NCBI RefSeq assembly: GCF_009671205.1
Contig: NZ_CP045309.1
Span: forward strand, 2,666,001 to 2,730,000
Source: Micromonospora terminaliae
GTDB taxonomy: Bacteria; Actinomycetota; Actinomycetes; Mycobacteriales; Micromonosporaceae
Reading direction: 5' to 3'
DNA: 64,000 nt
The translations under genes were made by a program, and so were the position numbers. The notes below the pieces were generated by a model. It ran no database searches. It had not been told where the DNA came from and was given only the letters and a program-made list of their open reading frames with translations. Of this stretch, positions 1 to 7,977 are shown one piece after another; positions within the stretch are counted from its first letter, which is position 1; every line of letters starts with the position of its first letter.

Positions 1-457
1 TGAAGCCGGCGATCATGCGGGTGGTGACGAGGAACGGCAGGGAGGGCACGCCCATCACCTCCAGCGCGTCGACCTCCTCGGAGATCCGCATGGCGCCGAG
101 CTGGGCGGTGAAGCCGCAGCCGACCGTGGCCGACAGGGCCAGCGCGGCGACCAGCGGCGAGATCTCCCGGGTGTTGAAGTAGGCCGAGACGAAGCCGGTG
201 AAGGCGCTGCTGCCGATCTGGTCGAGCGCCTGGTAGCCCTGGAGCCCGACCTCGGTGCCAGTGAAGAAGGTGAGGAAGCAGATCACCCCGACGGTGCCGC
301 CCAGCACGGCGAGCGCGCCGGTGCCGAAGCTGACCTCGGCCAGCAGGCGGACCACCTCGCGCCGGTAGCGGCGCAGGGTGCGCGGCGCCCAGGCCAGCGC
401 ACGCAGGTGGAAGGCGAGCTGCCCGCCCAGGTCGTCGAGATAGCGCAGGACCGCCAC
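1..457 (-). CDS. YrbE/MlaE-family permease of a Mce transporter (partial, 3' end outside window)
   Basis: This is the second membrane permease of a Mce-type lipid ABC importer. Only the first 152 codons are inside the window. The protein starts at a GTG one base after the stop codon of the preceding YrbE gene, so the two are probably translationally coupled. Hydrophobic segments and the MlaE-family stretch reading RISEEVDALEVMG (the EExDAL motif that contacts the ATPase in this family) are visible. In actinobacteria a pair of YrbE permeases is normally followed by six Mce substrate-binding proteins, which would lie beyond base 1. The family assignment is strong, but the substrate (sterol, fatty acid or other lipid) cannot be read from the sequence. 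Confidence 0.9.
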   Translation of the reverse strand, partial: MAVLRYLDDLGGQLAFHLRALAWAPRTLRRYRREVVRLLAEVSFGTGALAVLGGTVGVICFLTFFTGTEVGLQGYQALDQIGSSAFTGFVSAYFNTREISPLVAALALSATVGCGFTAQLGAMRISEEVDALEVMGVPSLPFLVTTRMIAGF

Positions 458-458
458 G

Positions 459-1229
459 TCAGCTCCCCTTCTGCGGGACGACCTGGAAGTACACGGCCGT
501 GACCACGAAGTTCAGCGCGAACAGCAGCATGAAGGTGATCACCACGCTGCGGTTGACCGCGTCCCCGACGCCCTTCGGCCCGCCCTTCGCGTTCATCCCC
601 TGGTGGCTGGCGACCAGCGCGGCGGCGGCGCCGAACAGCAGCGCCTTCACCTCGCCGACCAGCAGGTCGGGCAGTTGACCGAGCGCCTGGAAGCTGGCCA
701 GGTACGCCCCGGGCGTGCCGCCCTGGAGCACCACGTTGAACGCGTAGCCGCCGCTCACCCCGACCACGCTGACCAGGCCGTTGAGCAGCACCGCGACCAG
801 CATCGAGGCGAGCACCCGGGGCACCACGAGGCGGTGGATGGGATCGATGCCGAGCACCTGCATGGCGTCCAGCTCCTCGCGGATCTTGCGGGAGCCCAGG
901 TCGGCGCAGATGGCCGAGCCGCCGGCGCCGGCGATGATCAGCGCGGTGACGATCGGGCCCGCCTCGCGGACCACGGCGAGCACCGAGGCCGCGCCGGTGA
1001 ACGACTGCGCGCCGAGCTGCCGGACCAGCGAGCCGAGCTGGAGCGCGATGACCGCGCCGAACGGGATGGAGACCAGCGCGGCGGGCAGGATGGACACCGA
1101 GCTGATGAACCAGGCCTGCTGCACGAACTCGCGCACCTGCACGGGCCGGCGGCCCAGCCCGCGCAGGGTGTCCAGGCAGAACGCGAAGAACTCGCCGGTG
1201 CTGCGGACGGCGGCGACCGGGGCACTCAT
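459..1229 (-). CDS. YrbE/MlaE-family permease of a Mce transporter
   Basis: This 256-residue protein is the first integral membrane permease of the Mce lipid importer. It carries the family signature near IREELDAMQVLGIDP, the cytoplasmic coupling helix that docks on the Mkl/MlaF ATPase, and about five hydrophobic segments. The ATG at 1229 overlaps the stop codon of the upstream ATPase gene by four bases (ATGA), and the next permease starts one base after this gene ends, so ATPase and permeases form one tightly coupled operon. Length and motif match the family. The imported lipid is unknown. Confidence 0.92.
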   Translation of the reverse strand: MSAPVAAVRSTGEFFAFCLDTLRGLGRRPVQVREFVQQAWFISSVSILPAALVSIPFGAVIALQLGSLVRQLGAQSFTGAASVLAVVREAGPIVTALIIAGAGGSAICADLGSRKIREELDAMQVLGIDPIHRLVVPRVLASMLVAVLLNGLVSVVGVSGGYAFNVVLQGGTPGAYLASFQALGQLPDLLVGEVKALLFGAAAALVASHQGMNAKGGPKGVGDAVNRSVVITFMLLFALNFVVTAVYFQVVPQKGS

Positions 1230-2194
1230 ACCGCCACCTCGCTCGGGTCGGCCGCCCAGCGGCCCTCGAACGACCCGGGCGGCGGGGTGACGCCGTGCTC
1301 GCGGCACCACTGCCCGGGCGGGCGCTCGGCCGCGCGCGGCCGGCCGTCCGACGGGGGCAGTTGCAGCGGGATGGGCGGCAGCGGCGGGAGTTCCGCACCC
1401 GCCTGCGCCTCGGCCGCCAGCTCCTCGGCGTCCTTCTCCTCGGCCATGCCGATGGGACCGATCCGCTGGGCGTTGAGGAACTGCCGGACCACCGGCTCGG
1501 TGCTGGACAGCAACATCTCGCGCGGCCCGAACATGGCCAGGTGCCCGTGGTAGATGAGGCCGATGTTGTCCGGCACGGTCCGGGCCGTGTTGATGTCGTG
1601 GGTGACGATCAGGAAGGTCGCCCCGGTGCGCTGGTTGAGGTCGACGATGAGCTGGTTGAGGTAGGCGGTCCGCACCGGGTCCAGCCCGGAGTCCGGTTCG
1701 TCGAACAGGATGATCTGCGGGTCGAGGACGAGCGCCCGGGCCAGCCCGGCCCGCTTGCGCATCCCGCCGGAGATCTCGCCGGGCAGCTTGTGCTCGGCGC
1801 CGACCAGGCCGACCATCTCCAGCTTCTCGGTGACCACGGCCCGGATCTCCGACTCGGACCGGCGGGTGTGCTCGCGCAGCGGGAACGCCACGTTGTCGTA
1901 GATGGTCATCGAGCCGAACAGGGCGCCGTCCTGGAACAGCACGCCGAACAGCTTGCGCACCTCGTACAGCTCGCGCTCGGAGAGCCTCGGCAGGTCCCGG
2001 CCCTCGATGAGGACGGAGCCCCGGTCCGGCTTCAGCAGGCCGACCAGCATCTTGAGGAACACCGACTTGCCGGTGCCGGAGGGTCCCAACAGGACGGAGA
2101 TCTCCCCGGCGGGCAGGGTCAGGGTGAGGTCCGACCAGACCGGGTGCCCGCCGAAGGACTTGGTCAGCCCGCGTACCACGACCTCGACGCCCAT
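1226..2194 (-). CDS. Mkl/MlaF-type ABC transporter ATPase for Mce system
   Basis: This 322-residue ATPase powers the YrbE/Mce lipid importer. Walker A (GPSGTGKS), the signature ISGGMRKR that is characteristic of MlaF/Mkl rather than of general ABC ATPases, Walker B (ILFDEPDSGLDP) and the H-loop (VTHD) are all present. The start at 2194 is chosen because it is preceded by a purine-rich GAAGGGAGGGG site and begins the typical MGVEVVVRGL core; an in-frame start further upstream would add 24 residues without a ribosome binding site. The last ~90 residues are a proline-rich tail beyond the ATPase fold, as in mycobacterial Mkl. Genes downstream overlap or abut it. Confidence 0.92.
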   Translation of the reverse strand: MGVEVVVRGLTKSFGGHPVWSDLTLTLPAGEISVLLGPSGTGKSVFLKMLVGLLKPDRGSVLIEGRDLPRLSERELYEVRKLFGVLFQDGALFGSMTIYDNVAFPLREHTRRSESEIRAVVTEKLEMVGLVGAEHKLPGEISGGMRKRAGLARALVLDPQIILFDEPDSGLDPVRTAYLNQLIVDLNQRTGATFLIVTHDINTARTVPDNIGLIYHGHLAMFGPREMLLSSTEPVVRQFLNAQRIGPIGMAEEKDAEELAAEAQAGAELPPLPPIPLQLPPSDGRPRAAERPPGQWCREHGVTPPPGSFEGRWAADPSEVAV

Positions 2195-2210
2195 CGTTCC
2201 CCTCCCTTCG

Positions 2211-2225
2211 TGTCCCACTGGGACA
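2211..2225. promoter_or_regulatory. Perfect palindrome TGTCCCACTGGGACA upstream of mkl (candidate operator)
   Basis: A 15-base perfect inverted repeat (7-base arms, 1-base spacer) lies 16 bases upstream of the Mkl ATPase start and 133 bases upstream of the divergent sigma-factor gene. It sits immediately 5' of the ribosome binding site, where a bound repressor would block the Mce operon. The symmetry is seen directly; the regulator is not known. Confidence 0.45.
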
Positions 2226-2358
2226 TCGGGTGGGGCCGGCCGGACGCAACAACTACTTTCCGTCACCGGCCGGGGACGACCGGCGAGCTATGCAAAACCC
2301 CGGGGGTGTCGATAACGTGCCGGAAACCGGCCGGCGATGAGGATGTTCCACGAACGCC

Positions 2359-2937
2359 ATGACGACAGTGATCGAGTCCGAACTCGTCCGCCGGGCCGCC
2401 GCGGGCGACCCGGCGGCGGTCGAGGAGTTGCTCGTCGGGGTGCGTCCGGGGCTGGTCCGCTACTGCCGGGCCCGGCTGGGCCGGGTGGGCGGGGCGTACA
2501 CGACCGCCGACGACGTGGCCCAGGAGGTCTGCGTGGCCGTGCTGCGCGCCCTCCCCCGCTACCGCGACCAGGGCGCCCCGTTCGCCGCGTTCGTCTACGG
2601 CATCGCCGCACACAAGGTGGCCGACGCCCAGCGCTCCGCCGTCCGCGACGCCGCCGTCACGCCCACCGACGCCCCGGTCGACCGGCCGGACGCCGCGCCC
2701 GGCCCCGAACAACAGGCGGTGGCGAGCGACCTGGCCCGGCGGCTGTCCGCCCTGCTCGACCGGCTCCCCGACGCGCAGCGGGAGATCATCCTGTTGCGGG
2801 TCGCGGCCGGCCTGTCCGCGGAGGAGGTCGGCGGCATCGTGGGCATGTCGGCGGCCGCGGTCCGGATGGCCCAGTCCCGCGCCCTGGCCCGGCTCCGTAC
2901 CCTGGCCGGGGGCTCACTGGACGAGGTGGCGGCATGA
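2359..2937 (+). CDS. shbA: ECF-type RNA polymerase sigma factor ShbA/SigD
   Basis: This 192-residue protein is an ECF sigma factor. Sigma region 2 is at about residues 8-90 (VRYCRARLG, TADDVAQEVCVAVLRALPRY, FVYGIAAHKVAD). Region 4 is at about 125-180 with helix-turn-helix LSAEEVGGIVGMSAAAVRM. It is assigned to the ShbA (Streptomyces) / SigD (Mycobacterium) group because the next gene, overlapping it by ATGA, encodes an RsdA-type anti-sigma factor with the group's distinctive N-terminus. In Streptomyces ShbA drives transcription of the principal sigma gene hrdB; in mycobacteria SigD is linked to starvation. Which role applies here is not decided by the sequence. Confidence 0.88.
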   Translation: MTTVIESELVRRAAAGDPAAVEELLVGVRPGLVRYCRARLGRVGGAYTTADDVAQEVCVAVLRALPRYRDQGAPFAAFVYGIAAHKVADAQRSAVRDAAVTPTDAPVDRPDAAPGPEQQAVASDLARRLSALLDRLPDAQREIILLRVAAGLSAEEVGGIVGMSAAAVRMAQSRALARLRTLAGGSLDEVAA

Positions 2938-3773
2938 CCGGGCGGATGCCGGGCGACGGCGACGAGGCGATGGACCTGGGGACCATCGCCCGCGACGACG
3001 CGCTGCTCGACGCGCTCGGCCGCGGCGAGGCCGCACCCGAGGGCGACGCGCTCGCCGGGCTGCTCGCCGCCTGGCGGTCCGAGCTCGCCGAGGAGCCGGC
3101 AACCGCGGTACGCCCCGGCGCGCCCGCCCCCGCCGACGAGACGCCCCCGCGGCGCGCGGTCCGCCGCCCCCGCCCCTGGACGCTGCGGCTGGCGGCCGCC
3201 GCCGTGGCGCTGCTGGCCCTGGTCTCCGGGCTCGGCATCGGCAGCCGCGACGCCGGACCGGGCAGCCCGCTGTGGTCGCTGACCCGGCTGCTGCATCCCC
3301 AGCAGGCCGAGGTGCGCGGCATCGAGGACACCATCGCCAAGGCCCGCGCGGCCCTGGACGCCGGCCGGCTCGACGACGCCGGGGCCCTGATCGCGCAGGG
3401 CCGGCGGGACCTGGCCCGGGTCGAGGATCCCGCGGCCGTCACTCGCCTGAGCGCCGCGCTCGACATCCTGGCGCGCGACCTGGCGGCGGCCCGGGCGGCG
3501 ACCGCGCCGCCGACCCCCGCGCCGGCCGCCACCACCGGTCCGGCCACCCCCGCGCCCACCGCCGTGCCGAGTCCCACCACCAGCGGTACGCGCCGGCCCG
3601 CCCCCGCCACCTCGGGCGGCGCGCCGAGGCCCGGGTCGACCGGTTCGCCGGCCCCGGCCGACAGCCCGCTGCTGCCGCTGCCCAAGCTCCCGCTGCCCGT
3701 GCCGTCGGTGTCGGTCTCCGGGCTGCCGCTGCCCGAGCTACCGCTGCCCACCCGCGGCGGGCTGCTCGACTGA
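2934..3773 (+). CDS. rsdA: RsdA-type transmembrane anti-sigma factor
   Basis: This 279-residue protein probably holds the ShbA/SigD sigma factor at the membrane. Its N-terminus contains DLGTIARDDALLDALGRG, matching the sigma-binding segment of mycobacterial RsdA. A single membrane helix is predicted at about residues 83-104, followed by an extracytoplasmic helical part and a long Pro/Ala/Thr/Ser-rich tail that ends in short LPLP repeats. It lacks the zinc-binding HxxxCxxC motif of the common anti-sigma family, as RsdA does. The start overlaps the sigma gene stop by four bases, so both proteins should be made in fixed ratio. Release of the sigma factor by proteolysis is known for RsdA and inferred here. 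Confidence 0.85.
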   Translation: MTGRMPGDGDEAMDLGTIARDDALLDALGRGEAAPEGDALAGLLAAWRSELAEEPATAVRPGAPAPADETPPRRAVRRPRPWTLRLAAAAVALLALVSGLGIGSRDAGPGSPLWSLTRLLHPQQAEVRGIEDTIAKARAALDAGRLDDAGALIAQGRRDLARVEDPAAVTRLSAALDILARDLAAARAATAPPTPAPAATTGPATPAPTAVPSPTTSGTRRPAPATSGGAPRPGSTGSPAPADSPLLPLPKLPLPVPSVSVSGLPLPELPLPTRGGLLD

Positions 3774-3825
3774 GCGCGGCTCCCGGATCCGCGCGACGAA
3801 CCGGACACTCCGTTACTGTGCTGCC

Positions 3826-5436
3826 GTGAGCAGCGCAGCGACGGTGGCCGGGCCCGTCACGGAGGGTCGCCGGGGCCGGATGACCACGAGCCGGCGGCTG
3901 AGCGTCATGATGCTCGGGATGACCGTGCTCGTGCTGACGGGCGGCGGGGTGGGCGCGGTGGCGCTGTCCCACACGGCCGCGGTCTCCAACCGGCTCGCCG
4001 ACCACATCTCCCCGGCCCGCACCGCCGTGAGCCGGCTGGAGAGCGGGCTGCTGGAGCAGGTGGCGGCGGTGCGCGGGTACGTCGTCACCGGCGACCCGGA
4101 GCTGCTGCGCCCGTACGAGGAAGGGGTGGCCGCCGAGCGGGCGACCGCGCAGCGGGCCCGCGACCTGCTCGCCGACGAGCCGGAGGCGCGCCGTGAGCTG
4201 GACGCCGCGCTGGCCCTCGCGGAGCGCTGGCGGGCCGAGTACCCGACCCGGCTGATCGCCGCCCGACGGGCCGGCACGAGCGCGGCGGAGCTGGCGCCCG
4301 TGGTGCGGCGGAGCGGGCTCGCGTTCGACGCCGCGCAGGCCGCGCTGACCAGCCTGGAGGCCCGGCTGGACCGGGTGCAGGCGGCCGGCCGGGCCGACCT
4401 GGACCGGGCCCGCGCGCTGCGGGACCTGCTGTTCGTGGCGATCCTGGCCACCCTGCTGCTGTCCAGCATCGTCATCTCGGTGCTGGTCCGCACCACGGTG
4501 CTGCGCCCGCTGGACCGGCTGGGCGCCTCGGTGCGGCGGGTCGCGGGCGGCGACTTCGAGCACCGCCTCGCCCCGGAGGGCCCGGCGGACATCGCCCGGC
4601 TCACCACCGACGTGGAGACCATGCGGCAGCGGATGGTCGACGCCCTGCACACCGGCCGCCGGCAGCGGGACGCCCTCGAACAGCAGGCCGCCGAGCTGCG
4701 CCGGTCCAACGAGGATCTGGAGCAGTTCGCCTACGTGGCCTCGCACGACCTCCAGGAGCCGCTGCGCAAGGTGGCGTCGTTCTGCCAGATGCTGCACCGC
4801 CGCTACGCCGACCAGCTCGACGACCGGGGCCGCCAGTACATCGGGTACGCGGTGGACGGGGCCACCCGGATGCAGAGCCTCATCAACGACCTGCTGGCGT
4901 TCTCCCGGATCGGCCGCGTCTACAGCGACGACCGGGAGGTCGACCTGGCCGCCACACTCGCCCAGGCCGAGTCGAACCTCTCCGAGCCGATCGCCGAGGC
5001 GGGCGCCGAGATCGTGGCCGACCCACTGCCCGTGGTGCACGGCGACCCGACGCTGCTCACCATGCTCTGGCAGAACCTGCTCGGCAACGCCGTGAAGTTC
5101 CGCCGCCCCGACCGGGCGCCCCGCGTCCGGGTGACGGTGACCGAGGACGCGGCCGGCTGGGAGTTCGCCGTGGCGGACAACGGCATCGGCATCGACCCCC
5201 GGTACGCCGACAAGATCTTCCTGATCTTCCAGCGGCTGCACCCGCGCGGCACCTACGACGGCACCGGCATCGGGCTCGCCATCTGCAAGAAGATCATCGA
5301 GTACCACGGCGGCACGCTGTGGCTGGACGATGCCCACACCGAGGGCGCCCGGTTCGTCTTCACCCTGCCGAAGCCCGCCGCGACGGCCGCCGTGCCGGAG
5401 CAGAAGGGCGAGCGGGCGCCGGTGGCCCCGGCCTGA
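3826..5436 (+). CDS. CHASE3/HAMP sensor histidine kinase
   Basis: This 536-residue membrane histidine kinase has a first membrane helix at about residues 25-47, an extracytoplasmic CHASE3 sensor region, a second helix at about 198-222, a HAMP linker, a dimerisation domain with phospho-acceptor His307 in YVASHDLQEPLRK, and a HATPase domain with N box (GNAVKF), G1 box (DNGIGID) and G2 box (GTGIGLAICKKI). The H-box resembles phytochrome-like kinases. No response regulator gene is adjacent, so it is an orphan kinase. It starts at a GTG at 3826, only 8 bases after a possible -10-like TACTGT, so translation may be nearly leaderless. The signal it senses is unknown. Confidence 0.9.
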   Translation: MSSAATVAGPVTEGRRGRMTTSRRLSVMMLGMTVLVLTGGGVGAVALSHTAAVSNRLADHISPARTAVSRLESGLLEQVAAVRGYVVTGDPELLRPYEEGVAAERATAQRARDLLADEPEARRELDAALALAERWRAEYPTRLIAARRAGTSAAELAPVVRRSGLAFDAAQAALTSLEARLDRVQAAGRADLDRARALRDLLFVAILATLLLSSIVISVLVRTTVLRPLDRLGASVRRVAGGDFEHRLAPEGPADIARLTTDVETMRQRMVDALHTGRRQRDALEQQAAELRRSNEDLEQFAYVASHDLQEPLRKVASFCQMLHRRYADQLDDRGRQYIGYAVDGATRMQSLINDLLAFSRIGRVYSDDREVDLAATLAQAESNLSEPIAEAGAEIVADPLPVVHGDPTLLTMLWQNLLGNAVKFRRPDRAPRVRVTVTEDAAGWEFAVADNGIGIDPRYADKIFLIFQRLHPRGTYDGTGIGLAICKKIIEYHGGTLWLDDAHTEGARFVFTLPKPAATAAVPEQKGERAPVAPA

Positions 5437-5452
5437 GGACGGGGCCACCGGC
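5418..5452. terminator. Perfect 12-bp stem-loop spanning the kinase stop codon (bidirectional terminator)
   Basis: GCCGGTGGCCCC at 5418-5429 is perfectly complementary to 5441-5452, leaving an 11-base loop that contains the TGA of the histidine kinase. The stem lies between two convergent genes, so it may end transcription from both sides. There is no U-tract, as is usual for actinobacterial terminators. Confidence 0.6.
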
Positions 5453-5458
5453 GGCGGC

Positions 5459-6535
5459 TCAGCCGGCGGGGCGCTCCCGGTCGGCGGCCCGGCCCAGTGC
5501 GACCATCCGCAGCGTCTCCTCGCGACGCCGCAGCAGCAGCACCCCGGCCAGGAAGGTGACCGGCGGCACGAGCACGAGCAGAAGCCACTGGGCCGGCACC
5601 AGCGGGATGGCGTGTCCCATGTGCACGGTCGACACCGACCAGCCGGCCAGCGCGCTGTCGATGACCAGGGCCAGCGCGGCGACCGGCACCAGCAGGACGG
5701 CGATCCGCCGGCGTACCGGCGCGGCCAGCGTGGCGACGGCGACCACGACGGCCAGGGCCGCGGCGGCGAGCCCGGCCACGTAGAGCCAGATCACCAGCTC
5801 GCTGCGGGCTTCCAGCCCGTAGAAGCTCCGGTAGCTCGTCGGGCCGGCCGCCACCTCGAACAGCGGGCTGGTCACCCGGTTGAGCTCCAGCAGGACGAGT
5901 GCCACGACCGGACCGGCCACCAGGGCGGTGAGCCGCCGTGACCCGAGTACCGCGGGCGCCCGGCGGGGCGGCGCGGGCACGGTGAGCGCGGCGGCGGCCA
6001 CCAGAGCGAGGGCGAACTGGGGCAGGGTGTCGACGACGTACGCCGGCTGGTCGACGACGCCGGGGCCGACCAGCACCGCCCAGCCGGCCACCGCGGCCCA
6101 GGCCAGGCCGGCGGCCACCCGGGGCAGCCCGGCCAGCGCGGTCACCGCCACCGCCGCCCAGCCGGCCACCCGCAGCCAGTCGACGAGGTCGGGGGCGACG
6201 GCGCGCAGCGGCGGCGGCAGGGAAGGATCCACCAGCAGGTGGTCGAGCACGCTCCGCCCGGCCGCCGCGCAGAGCACCAGCGCCACCAGGACGCCGGTGA
6301 CGGCGGCGGCGTCGGCCCAGGCCGGCTCGGTGAACCCCCGTGCGCCCACCCGCAGCCGGGCCCGCAGGCCGGCGCCGACCAGGTCGACCGTGTCCCGCAG
6401 CCCGGGCCGGGTCTGCCCGGGCCGCGCCCCGGCCAGGAGGACGGCCACCATCTCCTCCTCGTACACCCGGCGGTGTTCCCAGGGGTGGACGGCGAGCAGC
6501 CGGCGGTAGCGGCGCTCCAGCTCGGCGGCGCTCAC
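5459..6535 (-). CDS. Multi-pass membrane protein coupled to PadR regulator (unknown function)
   Basis: This 358-residue protein has a cytoplasmic N-terminus (ELERRYRRLLAVHPWEHRRVYEEEM) followed by about eight hydrophobic segments rich in Ala, Val and Leu. That N-terminal sequence recurs in actinobacterial membrane proteins encoded next to PadR regulators. The GTG start at 6535 overlaps the PadR gene stop by four bases (GTGA), so the two are co-translated and the protein is presumably the regulated product. No catalytic motif was recognised. A transporter-like or stress-response membrane role is possible but not shown. Confidence 0.7.
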   Translation of the reverse strand: MSAAELERRYRRLLAVHPWEHRRVYEEEMVAVLLAGARPGQTRPGLRDTVDLVGAGLRARLRVGARGFTEPAWADAAAVTGVLVALVLCAAAGRSVLDHLLVDPSLPPPLRAVAPDLVDWLRVAGWAAVAVTALAGLPRVAAGLAWAAVAGWAVLVGPGVVDQPAYVVDTLPQFALALVAAAALTVPAPPRRAPAVLGSRRLTALVAGPVVALVLLELNRVTSPLFEVAAGPTSYRSFYGLEARSELVIWLYVAGLAAAALAVVVAVATLAAPVRRRIAVLLVPVAALALVIDSALAGWSVSTVHMGHAIPLVPAQWLLLVLVPPVTFLAGVLLLRRREETLRMVALGRAADRERPAG

Positions 6536-6891
6536 GCCATCCCTCCCTCGGGCAGCAGGCCGGCGGCGCGCAGCCGGCGGCCGGCCGTGTCGGCGTGGCG
6601 GCGCAGGCGCGCCACCTCGTCGGCGAGCCGGGTGGCCCCGAGCGCGGTGAGCCGGTAGTAGCGGCGCAGCCGGGACTGCACCACCTCCTCGCGGTCGACC
6701 TCGATGAGGCCGTCGGCGCGGAGCCGGTCGAGGACGGCGTAGAGGGTGCCGGCGCGCAGCCGGACCCGGCCGTCGGAGATGCGCAGCACGTCCTCGATGA
6801 CCGCGTAACCGTGACGGGGTGTCTCGGCCAGCGCGGTGAGGACCAGGAACGTCGGTTCCCGTAGGGGGCTGTCGGTCATGCGGGCGAGCAT
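6532..6891 (-). CDS. PadR-family transcriptional regulator
   Basis: This 119-residue winged-helix protein matches the PadR family: PTFLVLTALAETPRHGYAVIEDV, then LRAGTLYAVLDRLRADGLIEV for the recognition helix and wing, and a C-terminal helix for dimerisation. Two starts are possible, ATG 6891 and ATG 6879. Neither has a clear ribosome binding site, so a leaderless message is plausible, and the shorter form (MTDSPL...) better matches the family N-terminus. A perfect inverted repeat overlaps the first codon, consistent with autorepression. It overlaps the downstream membrane-protein gene and probably controls it. Confidence 0.88.
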   Translation of the reverse strand: MLARMTDSPLREPTFLVLTALAETPRHGYAVIEDVLRISDGRVRLRAGTLYAVLDRLRADGLIEVDREEVVQSRLRRYYRLTALGATRLADEVARLRRHADTAGRRLRAAGLLPEGGMA

Positions 6892-6910
6892 ATACCGGCT
6901 ATCGGTATAT
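6890..6910. promoter_or_regulatory. PadR operator candidate ATATACCG-N5-CGGTATAT
   Basis: Eight-base perfect inverted arms with a five-base spacer begin at the PadR start codon region and extend upstream of it. The AT-rich arms stand out against the surrounding GC-rich sequence and would also serve as a -10-like region. The position fits autoregulation of the PadR/membrane-protein operon. Confidence 0.6.
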
Positions 6911-6921
6911 ACGCGGTACCG

Positions 6922-7821
6922 TCACTCGGCCGGTCGCCGTCCGTCCCCGTCGGCGGCGGCCGCCGCGACGTTCTCGGTGACCGGCCCGAGGCCCGCCGCG
7001 GCCGGCTCGGTCCCGCCCGACGCGGCCTGGCCGGTCGGCACCGCCGGCGCGCGGCCACCGCCGGCGAGCCGGTCGAAGAAGCTCAGCAGCTCCACCGGGA
7101 ACGGCATGACCAGGGTGCTGTTCTTCTCGGCGGCCACGTCCACCACCGTCTGGAGCAGCCGGAGCTGGTACGCCCCCGGCGTGTTGGCCATCGCCCGCGA
7201 GGCGTCGGCGAGCCGCCGGGACGCCTGGAACTCGCCGTCCGCCGCGATGACCCGGGCCCGGCGCTCCCGCTCCGCCTCGGCCTGCCGGGACATCGACCGC
7301 TTCATCCCCTCGGGCAGCGACACGTCCTTCACCTCCACCCGCTCGATGAGCAGGCCCCACGGCTTCTCGGTGGGCGCGTCGATGACCGACTTGAGCTCGG
7401 CGTTGATCCGGTCCCGGTCGCGCAGCAGGGTGTCCAGGTCGGCCTTGCCAATCACCGACCGCAGCGCGGTCTGCGCGACCTGGAGCACCGCCGACGGGTA
7501 GTCGCGGACGTTGACCAGCACCTTCACCGGGTCGACCACCCGGTAGTAGACGACCGCGTCGACGGTGAGCGTCACGTTGTCCCGGGTGATGACACCCTGC
7601 GCGGGCACCCCGATCACCGTGGTCTGCATGCTCACCCGCACCATGCGGTCGGCGACCGGGATGATGAGCTGGAAGCCGGGCTGCCGGATGCGCTCCAGCA
7701 CGCGGCCGAAGCGGAACACCACGCCACGCTGGTACTGCTGCACGAGCCGGATGCTCAGCGAGGCCACGAGCACCACGAGCACGACGACGATGACCAGCGC
7801 GACGACGGCGGCGGCTGCCAT
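6922..7821 (-). CDS. Slipin/stomatin-like SPFH-domain membrane protein
   Basis: This 299-residue protein has one N-terminal membrane helix (residues 1-25, Val/Ala-rich), then an SPFH domain beginning VQQYQRGVVFRFGRV with the stomatin pattern PGFQLIIPVADRMVRVSMQT. A charged helical stretch (SRQAEAERERRARVIAADGEFQAS) follows that supports oligomerisation, and then a Gly/Ala-rich tail. Slipins form membrane scaffolds that influence membrane order and proteases. The ATG at 7821 is preceded by GAGGGAGACC, which decides it over an upstream in-frame start at 7896. No NfeD partner is next to it. Confidence 0.88.
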   Translation of the reverse strand: MAAAAVVALVIVVVLVVLVASLSIRLVQQYQRGVVFRFGRVLERIRQPGFQLIIPVADRMVRVSMQTTVIGVPAQGVITRDNVTLTVDAVVYYRVVDPVKVLVNVRDYPSAVLQVAQTALRSVIGKADLDTLLRDRDRINAELKSVIDAPTEKPWGLLIERVEVKDVSLPEGMKRSMSRQAEAERERRARVIAADGEFQASRRLADASRAMANTPGAYQLRLLQTVVDVAAEKNSTLVMPFPVELLSFFDRLAGGGRAPAVPTGQAASGGTEPAAAGLGPVTENVAAAAADGDGRRPAE

Positions 7822-7918
7822 GGTCTCCCTCGATCCCGGAGGCGCCCGCCTCCCGGCCGCGCGCGTACCCACTCCCCCGCACTTCACGCCTGCCACCCGC
7901 AGAGGCCCAGTCGCAGCT

Positions 7919-7959
7919 CTTGGTGAGTTGCCGTCACCAGCGAACGGGAACTCGCCAAG
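7919..7959. terminator. 11-bp stem-loop between PHP and slipin genes
   Basis: CTTGGTGAGTT at 7919-7929 pairs with AACTCGCCAAG at 7949-7959 (one G-U pair), with a 19-base loop. It lies just past the end of the minus-strand PHP-domain gene and upstream of the slipin gene. A terminator is the simplest reading; a regulatory palindrome for the slipin gene is the alternative. Confidence 0.45.
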
Positions 7960-7977
7960 ATCTGAGCGGATCCGGCC

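Noticed and set aside
3439..5448. Long antisense frame under the histidine kinase
   Set aside because: It mirrors the kinase codons and has no recognisable domain or ribosome site.
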